DNA of 64,000 bases from Plotosus lineatus. Lineage: Eukaryota; Chordata; Actinopteri; Siluriformes; Plotosidae. The position numbers and the translations under genes were made by a program. Shown here in pieces: positions 58,015 through 64,000 of the stretch. Within the stretch, counting starts at the first letter, position 1, and every line of letters starts with the position of its first letter. The notes beneath the pieces are model-generated. The model saw only the letters and a program-made list of their open reading frames with translations. It made no database searches and was not told where the DNA came from. The stretch lies in contig CM045731.1 of the NCBI GenBank assembly GCA_024760905.1, positions 57,473,125-57,537,124 of the forward strand. The letters are read 5' to 3'.

Positions 58015-58440
58015 TGGAGGAGTCTGCGACGGCAGCTCAAGTGAAAACGGTTGAGCTGTTTGGCAAGTCTGCTGTAGACAGTCCAGGTCTCACACCATCG
58101 CACAGGAGGGTGGTAACCACCACTGCATGGTAGACCTTCAGCTTGGTGGTAAGGCTGAGTGCTCTCTGCTCCCACACATTCTCACGGAGTCTTCCAAAGG
58201 TAGAACTGGCCTTGGCAATCCTGTTGTTGACTTCTGCATCAATGTTTACTGCTCTTGAAAGTGTGCTACCAAGACAGTTAAAGCTGTCAACGGCCTCGAG
58301 TTCTTGTCCCTTCACTGTGCTGGTCTGCGAACGCCTCGGTGTCCCCTGGAAGAGCTGGAGGAAGTGGCTGGGGAAAGGGACGTCTGGACCTCATTACTCA
58401 GGTTGCCGCCCCTGTGACCTGACCCCAGATTAAGCAGATG
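58015..58440. mobile_element. Two small LINE fragments, opposite strands
   Basis: 58315-58037 (minus) encodes LEAVDSFNCLGSTLSRAVNI then AKASSTFGRLRENVWEQRAL, a reverse-transcriptase C-terminal piece of a further LINE. 58316-58440 (plus) matches the Rex3 3' end (CTCGGTGTCCCCTGGAAGAG) and runs into a GATGAAGATGA tail. Confidence 0.65.
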
Positions 58441-58896
58441 AAGATGAAAATCGATCCATCGATTCATCAAACTAATCGTACTAGGGTATGTCACAGGGGA
58501 TGGCACAAGCCTACCTCGCCCGACTCTGGATGAAGTCGGAGGATGGGCCAACGAAGGTCAATTGAGAACAGACGATTAGCCTAATGTCCATGTCTTTGGA
58601 CTGTGCGAGGAAACAAAAATACTTGGAGGAAGCCTGCAAAATCATGGGGAGAAGGCAAACTGTTCCTAGCAAGACTTGAACCCCGGGACCTTCTTGTTGT
58701 GCGGTGGATGGCCAAAGTACTACGCCAACAAAAGCGGATTGCTAAATAAGTTTTGACACTTTGAGGTGAGATGAATGCAGTCAATGGGCAGCCCCCATTG
58801 AATTGTGCTTTAGTCTGAGGGATCATAATCATAAACATAATTTTAATATGCATAGGCTGCTTCTGCATGAAATCGTTTCCACTGCTATTGCTGTTC
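58441..58896 (-). repeat. Intergenic sequence with a SINE B fragment
   Basis: 58560-58735 is a degraded minus-strand SINE B (AATGTCCATGTCTTTGGACT; TTGAACCCCGGGACC as the reverse of the B box). Nothing else was recognised. Confidence 0.45.
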
Positions 58897-59146
58897 TTTC
58901 TTTCTTCCTTTTGGCTTTTTCCCTTTTCTTGGGAGTCACCACAGCAAATCATCTGATTCGCACGTTTGATTTGGCATAGGTTTTTATGTTGGATGCCCTT
59001 CCTGTCACAACCCTTTTAGCAAGGGACAGAAACACGCTAAAGGCTTTGCAGCTACTCTTTACGAAAGTCAGCAATGGTTCTTTTACATGCCTCTCACCAC
59101 TGACAGTGAGAGACATGGCCCGCCTTTGATAACCCAGTTAGCTGCA
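58897..59146 (-). mobile_element. SINE A, head missing
   Basis: Minus-strand body and 3' end (GACAGGAAGGGCATCCAACA; GATTTGCTGTGGTGACTCCC) down to AACTGGGTTATCAAAGGCGG. The tRNA-like head is absent. Confidence 0.8.
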
Positions 59147-59384
59147 AATTGTGATGTGATGAACATGAAGGGAAACCAATATGTTGGACTAATTTTTTTG
59201 TCACCCCAGTGTGGTTAAAATATTTAACTCTACACCTGTTGGTATTTTTTACACTGAAAATTCTTATTTATGCACTTCCTTTAACGTGCTCTGGGTATCT
59301 ATTTTAATTCTTTCTTTGTGTTGCGCTGAATTATATAAAAAGCATTTATAATATGTGTAGTTTAAACAGTTTCTTAAACGTTGG

Positions 59385-59480
59385 CTGGTTGTGACGTCAT
59401 CGATGTGCGCGGAAACCGGGAAAGGAGGCTTATTCGAAACTGCGACTAAATGTAACTTGGAAGATGTTTAGTACATAAAA
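59385..59480 (+). promoter_or_regulatory. anapc10: Candidate ANAPC10 promoter with perfect CRE
   Basis: TGACGTCA at 59392-59399, the full palindromic ATF/CREB site, is followed by CpG-rich GATGTGCGCGGAAACCGGGA (GGAA = ETS-like core). No TATA box. It lies about 0.6 kb before the ATG; the first exon would be non-coding and joined to the acceptor CTGCAG at 59986-59991. Confidence 0.5.
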
Positions 59481-60011
59481 TTAAGTCCAAAAACAAGTAA
59501 TGCTGGCTTTTATTTTACACAATTTAAACTTTAAATCAAGGTCTCTGTTGTAGTTATGTGTGGTGTTTATCGGCGTTTTGTTATTTTGACAGTTAGCTTA
59601 TGTGCCCGTCTTAGCTAACTGTTATTAAAGTCCAGACATTTGGCATCATTTTCTTAAACATTTATAAAATATTAAGATATGTCAGAATTATTTTTGCAAG
59701 CACAGTAAGATGAATGCGGTATTGAGGAATTTTAGAAATGTGTTTGTTTAAAAGCTTAAGAGATCTGTGTAAGATCTCCTGACAAGATAACTAGAAAAAT
59801 CTAAAATTATATATTAAAAATCATAAAATAATTTTGTGCTGTTGATCAAATATACTGTTGTTATAGATAAATATATACAATGGATTAAAAATGCATATCT
59901 TTGTTTCTCTTAGTAATGTATACAGACCTCCTGATGCACTTCATACTTTATTGTTTTCATCATGCTGGTAATGAGCTTTCTCTGTCTGCAGCATTTGTGA
60001 TCACAGTAAAG

Positions 60012-61152
60012 ATGGCAGCAGCTGCTAAAACCCCTCCAGGAGCCGACCCCAAGCAGCTGGAGCGCACGGGGACGGTCCGTGAGATTGGCTCTCAGGCCGT
60101 GTGGTCGCTTTCTTCTTGTAAACCTGGTGTGTTCACTTCTATCCTCCATTAATAAGTTTTGGGGTTTACAATTAGATGTAAAAAAAGAAAAGATTAATTC
60201 ACTATGAATAATTTTATACACATTGTATTTTTGTTCATTGTGAAGCCGGTCATTTTCTGTCTTCACACTTTGTTGCACAGGGTTCGGAGTCGACCAGCTG
60301 AGGGATGATAATCTGGAAACATACTGGCAGTCAGACGGCTCTCAACCTCACCTCGTCAACATCCAGTTCAGGTGGCCATGGAGCTCCATACAACCTCTCT
60401 GTACAACCCCCTTATCACAGAAACGCATCAGTATTAATTGTAGTATAGGGTGTGATGTCTGATAATGATGTGTACGAGGGTGTTTACATGTGTGTTGGCC
60501 CTGCAACGGTCTGGTGGGTTGTTCATGTTGTACCCTGTCTTTGCCTTTTTTTGGCTGAGATAGGTCCCTTGCGACCTGATTAAGATTAAGTGGTTCAGCA
60601 AGAGAGTAATAAGATATTTGTGTCTCAGTGCCGCTGATCTTCCTTCTGGGCTGCAGGAGGAAGACTACAGTGAAGATGCTGTGCATTTACGCTGACTATA
60701 AATCCGATGAGAGCTACACACCCAGCAAGATCTCCGTTCGCGTGGGAAACAACTTCCACAACCTGTTGGAGATCCGGGTACGAGTCCACAGGCAAAACCT
60801 GGAGCTTTTCATACCTTCTTACAAATAATTTTACACTAACGAGATCTGCTGTTGTTGTTGCCTTTAGTGTTGCATCGTATTTTTTCCTAAGTTGGGCTTG
60901 TGTGTGTGTGTGTCAGAGCAGCAGTTAGAGATGGTGGAGCCGAGTGGTTGGATCCACATCCCACTACTGGACCTTGTGAACAACCCCATTCGGACTTTCA
61001 TGATCCAGATCGCCGTCCTTGCGAACCATCAGAACGGTCGTGACACGCATATGCGCCAGATCAAAGTTTACACACCTGTGGAGGAGAGCTCCATCGGCAA
61101 ATTCCCACGATGCACAACTGTCGACTTCATGATGTACCGCACCATCAGGTGA
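60012..61152 (+). CDS. anapc10: ANAPC10 (APC10/DOC1), anaphase-promoting complex subunit, complete
   Basis: A substrate-receptor subunit of the APC/C ubiquitin ligase: its DOC domain helps bind D-box substrates together with CDC20 or CDH1. Coding exons: 60012-60126, 60281-60371, 60657-60777, 60922-61152. The sum is 558 bases, 185 aa, the human length. The start ATG begins [20 protein letters not shown]. The DOC domain reads [40 protein letters not shown], then [54 protein letters not shown]-like '[20 protein letters not shown]', and ends MYRTIR. The last two residues, Ile-Arg, are the known IR tail that docks on TPR subunits. Exon 4 uses the AG just before CAGTTAGAG; the AG six bases earlier would give a stop. 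Confidence 0.97.
60372..60656. repeat. ANAPC10 intron 2 with a SINE-like scrap
   Basis: 60480-60600 resembles the 3' part of the fish SINE family at 48500-48650 (GTTGTTCATGTTGTACCCTG). No other signal. Confidence 0.35.
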
Positions 61153-61270
61153 CCTCATCCAGCAGCAGCAACACCTACTCTCCGTTTGATTAATGTGTGG
61201 AAATATGAGTTGTGACGAGTCGCGCTGATGAGCATACCGAATCCGAGTGTCATCATTCAAAGGAATGTGA

Positions 61271-61276
61271 AATAAA
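61271..61276 (+). terminator. First poly(A) signal of ANAPC10
   Basis: AATAAA 119 bases after the stop codon. Confidence 0.5.
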
Positions 61277-61352
61277 AACGTCTGTGTTCATCTGAAACAT
61301 CTTTACTGTACTCTTAATGTTTATGTTTTGAGAATGTGCTTGCTGTACAGAT

Positions 61353-61358
61353 AATAAA
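61353..61358 (+). terminator. Second poly(A) signal of ANAPC10
   Basis: AATAAA in GATAATAAAGG, followed at once by a GTGTTTGTTTGTTTTTTTGT stretch, the GU/U-rich element expected after cleavage. This is the better candidate. Confidence 0.65.
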
Positions 61359-61379
61359 GGTGTTTGTTTGTTTTTTTGT

Positions 61380-62914
61380 CCTTATGAATGATTCCTGTTA
61401 ATCACATCAGTGTGCTCTGAAACCGCACAAAACTGAAGCTGGCACAATTTTTTAAAATTGAGAGGTCAGGGTTTGTATTGGGCGTTATGGGACTTGATGG
61501 AGGTTTGCACTCTATAAATACTGTTGTTCAATGTGTTCAACCTCCTGAACACTGGAGCAGTTGTGGCTCAGTGATTTAAGGCTCTGGGTTACTGGTAATC
61601 CAGACTGGCTCAGGTGTATAAAGTCATAAAGGAACCCCGACAGAGACACTGGAAGAACATTAAAAAAGAAGTCCACTCGGATCAACAGGACATACTTTAT
61701 CAACAAGCCAATCAGCAAATCATACAGCTGGTCTGAAGATGAATGACTTCAAGTGAGCATCAAGGATGGGTCTTGTTTCAATGGATTGTTTTTAAATGTA
61801 AGAAAATAAAGTGGATTGGTGTCATTTTTATCAACATTTGTGGTGGATTCAGGAGATTTGAGAGTCTGGTTGTCAAGACTATGTTGCAGCTTCAGATAAA
61901 GCGTTTGCAGAAAATATGAGTTTTGTCTTTTTGCTGCAATGGATACGAGTCAATCCAGAAGCTTCGGGCTCCTCATTGCCCTATAAACAGCTTACAATCT
62001 TCTGTCAGTATGGCTTCCTGTGAGTGGTTAGAGCATGCTCTTTGTGTGTCTGTATTTGCAGGCATCCTGTTCATGACATCGGTTTCGCATGCAGTGACGC
62101 CGCTAACAGTCGCAAAACGCAAAGTGGAAATAAGAAGCCATTTCGTGTGCATGAGGTGCAACCTAAGATTGATCTATATATCAAAGTACAGGGAGAGAAA
62201 CTGAGCTAAATATAAAAGCAAGAAGAAGAAAAGATGCCTCAGAGCTGTGCTTCTCTGGTCGTGTTTGCCCTGGGTAAGAACCATTTATGATTTTATTGGT
62301 CCATAAAAAGGTCTTGTGAGGTTTCGAAAAACGTTTGTGTTGCTTCACATGGTTTATTCAAGCATGTGGTTTTAACCTGATATTCAAAATATTATTTACA
62401 CATCAACTGTTTTCACTGTGGGTTCATATCAATATACCGTACATTTATTCAAGCTTAATTTATTTTGATTATAATTTATTTTACGTAATCCCAACCATCT
62501 CAGAGATTTTGAGATTGCGTTTCTAGTCAGTGGTCAGGATTTTAAACAATGTTTTTTTTTGCTGTTTTTTGTTGTTTTTGATTATTAAGAGAAACACTGG
62601 AATTTGTTTATCTTCTGCTTTATATTTAAAATAAATAATACAGATTATCTGCCTTATTCATGGTTCATTAATTCATATATAATAAGTAATTAAGCACTCA
62701 TTTATTGTTAAGTTTGTTTTTTGAAACCCCCCAAACCTCTTCTATACTGGGAGTTCCTAGTGTCCAGAAGGTTGTGAGTTCAAATTCCAGAGCTCCTATT
62801 ATTAATCTTTTAATTTTTAAATTTTTGTTGGAGTTTTTTTTTGTTTGGCGTTTATTTGGAGGGGGGTGTAAAACTGAATAAAAACATCCTTGTGTATCCG
62901 TAGCCTAATTACTC
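61380..62914 (+). other. Downstream intergenic sequence; unproven exon candidate at 62234
   Basis: 61553-61610 looks like a tRNA-type SINE head (GTTGTGGCTCAGTGATTTAA; CTCTGGGTTACTGGTAATCC). At 62234 an ATG opens MPQSCASLVVFALG and meets a GTAAGA donor at 62274, so a first coding exon of an unknown plus-strand gene is possible. The product is not recognised. Confidence 0.25.
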
Positions 62915-63262
62915 ACTCACTTAAGAGCTGAACCACTTGATCCTATTAGATCCTATCCCAACCGACTCTCTGCAGGAGCATGGTACACCCTGAACGGTTC
63001 ACCAGTCCATCACAGGGCAACACACAATCAGTCCGCTCACACTATTTTAAAACTGGCGCAGTTTGGAACAACCAGTTTACTTAATGTGCACGTCTTTGGA
63101 CTCTTGGAAGAAACTGATGTACCCAGAAGAAAACCATGCAAGCGCGAAAAGAATGTGCAAACTCCACATTGAAACGCCCTCGCCGAACCCAGGAGTCAAA
63201 CCCAGGAACTTCCTGCTGTGAGGTGGATGTGTAAACCATTACGCCTCCGTGACACCTGTAGC
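62915..63262 (-). mobile_element. SINE B, minus strand, degraded
   Basis: From AACCACTTGATCCTATTAGA to the reversed head (GGTGGATGTGTAAACCATTA, CGCCTCCGTGACACC), with the B-box complement near 63205 decayed. Confidence 0.55.
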
Positions 63263-63388
63263 CGAAATAAATGGACTGAATTGAAAGGTCCGGCAGTGGT
63301 GTGCGTCCAATGACAGATATTTTTTCAGATATGCTGCATATCTGTTAGAATTTTTTTTTTTTTCTTTCTGATTTTAATTTTCAAATCA

Positions 63389-63728
63389 GGCAGTGGTGGC
63401 CTGGAGGTAAAAAGTTCTAGATCGCTGATCCTAAGGTTGGGGGTTCGAGTCCCTCTCTCCACAAGGTTGTCAGTGTCCCCCCAGTGCAGCTAACTTGATT
63501 ATCAAAGGCTGGCCATGTCTCTCACTGTCTATGGAGAGAGGCATGTAAAAGAACCATTACTGCCTTTCGCAAAGAGTAGGCCACATAGCCGTCAGTGTGT
63601 TTCTGCCCCTTGCGAAAGGGTTGTGCCAGGTAGGGCATCCGACGTAAAAACCGACGCCAAATCAAACATGCGATGATTCGCTCTGGGCGACCCCTGAGAA
63701 AGAAGGGAACAACTGAAAGGAAAAGAAG
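63389..63728 (+). mobile_element. SINE A, full length, with perfect target duplication
   Basis: GGCAGTGGTGGCCTGGAGGT head, B box GGGTTCGAGTCCC, LINE-leader block, 3' end and AAAAGAAG tail. The 11-bp TTTTCAAATCA occurs at 63378-63388 and 63729-63739. Confidence 0.9.
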
Positions 63729-63739
63729 TTTTCAAATCA

Positions 63740-64000
63740 ATTCTGATTAGAATTCAGTCCACTTCAAGATAGGTACTTTTAATATTATTATTAATTCTGT
63801 GATGCATGATGGGAAAAAACAGTATTTTATAAAGAAATGTAAGATGTTGATACAAAGGAAGGCCAAAGATGTGTATCTGGAACATGCAGTTAAATGATGC
63901 TGTGAATTTTCCGCATCCGGGAACTCTGCCCATATTTGATCTGTTTCTTTAGATTTTTTTTAAGATTTAGCATTTAACATCATTAGAGCTCTAGTGGTAT
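63740..64000. other. Intergenic sequence, nothing recognised
   Basis: AT-rich sequence with no supported feature. Confidence 0.3.

Noticed and set aside
62019..62219. Coding exon after TTTGCAG at 62062
   Set aside because: No family resemblance and no consistent phase with the possible exon at 62234.

Overview
This window looks like nuclear DNA of a ray-finned fish. Three spliced vertebrate genes carry GT-AG introns, and the space between and inside them is filled with fish-type mobile DNA: Rex3, an RTE-like LINE, tRNA-derived SINEs, Tigger-like and hAT elements, and (CA)n/(TA)n tracts. I cannot name the species.

Gene layout: OTUD4 (+, exons 12723-24892; its first exons lie left of the window), ABCE1 (-, 17 coding exons, 42134 down to 29680, complete at 599 aa) and ANAPC10 (+, four coding exons, 60012-61152, complete at 185 aa). 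OTUD4 and ABCE1 converge tail to tail, and ABCE1 and ANAPC10 diverge. The same three neighbours occur on human 4q31 (from memory), so this is a conserved block. I built the exon models by hand from splice sites and reading phase. Each model sums to a whole number of codons, and ABCE1 and ANAPC10 have exactly the usual vertebrate lengths. The three products do not share a pathway: OTUD4 is a deubiquitinase and RNA-binding protein, ABCE1 recycles ribosomes, and ANAPC10 is a subunit of the anaphase-promoting complex.

Region by region: 1-12.7 kb is an OTUD4 intron made almost wholly of transposons, including an inverted-repeat Tigger-like element, a near-complete Rex3, and a hAT holding a Tigger-like element that holds a full-length RTE LINE. 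12.7-25 kb is the OTUD4 body, with a 4.3-kb LINE in one intron. 25-29.7 kb holds the OTUD4 3' UTR, a SINE and a second hAT copy. 29.7-42.1 kb is ABCE1. 42.1-47.7 kb is its presumed 5' UTR intron, with another three-level nest. 47.8-59.1 kb is mostly transposon debris between the two divergent promoters. 59.4-61.4 kb is ANAPC10. 61.4-64 kb is sparse sequence with SINEs.

The most notable signals are: (i) a SINE that shares sequence with both ends of the resident RTE LINE; (ii) a 2A-like DVESNPGP motif at the start of a LINE ORF1; (iii) nested insertions that can be solved exactly from empty sites in this same window; (iv) inverted-repeat elements that carry a piece of LINE endonuclease; (v) a poorly classified transposon family with CAGGCATG ends; (vi) complementary GU/CA tracts flanking ABCE1 exon 9; and (vii) a 21-residue tandem repeat in OTUD4. 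I found no CRISPR array, operon, phage or free-standing RNA gene.
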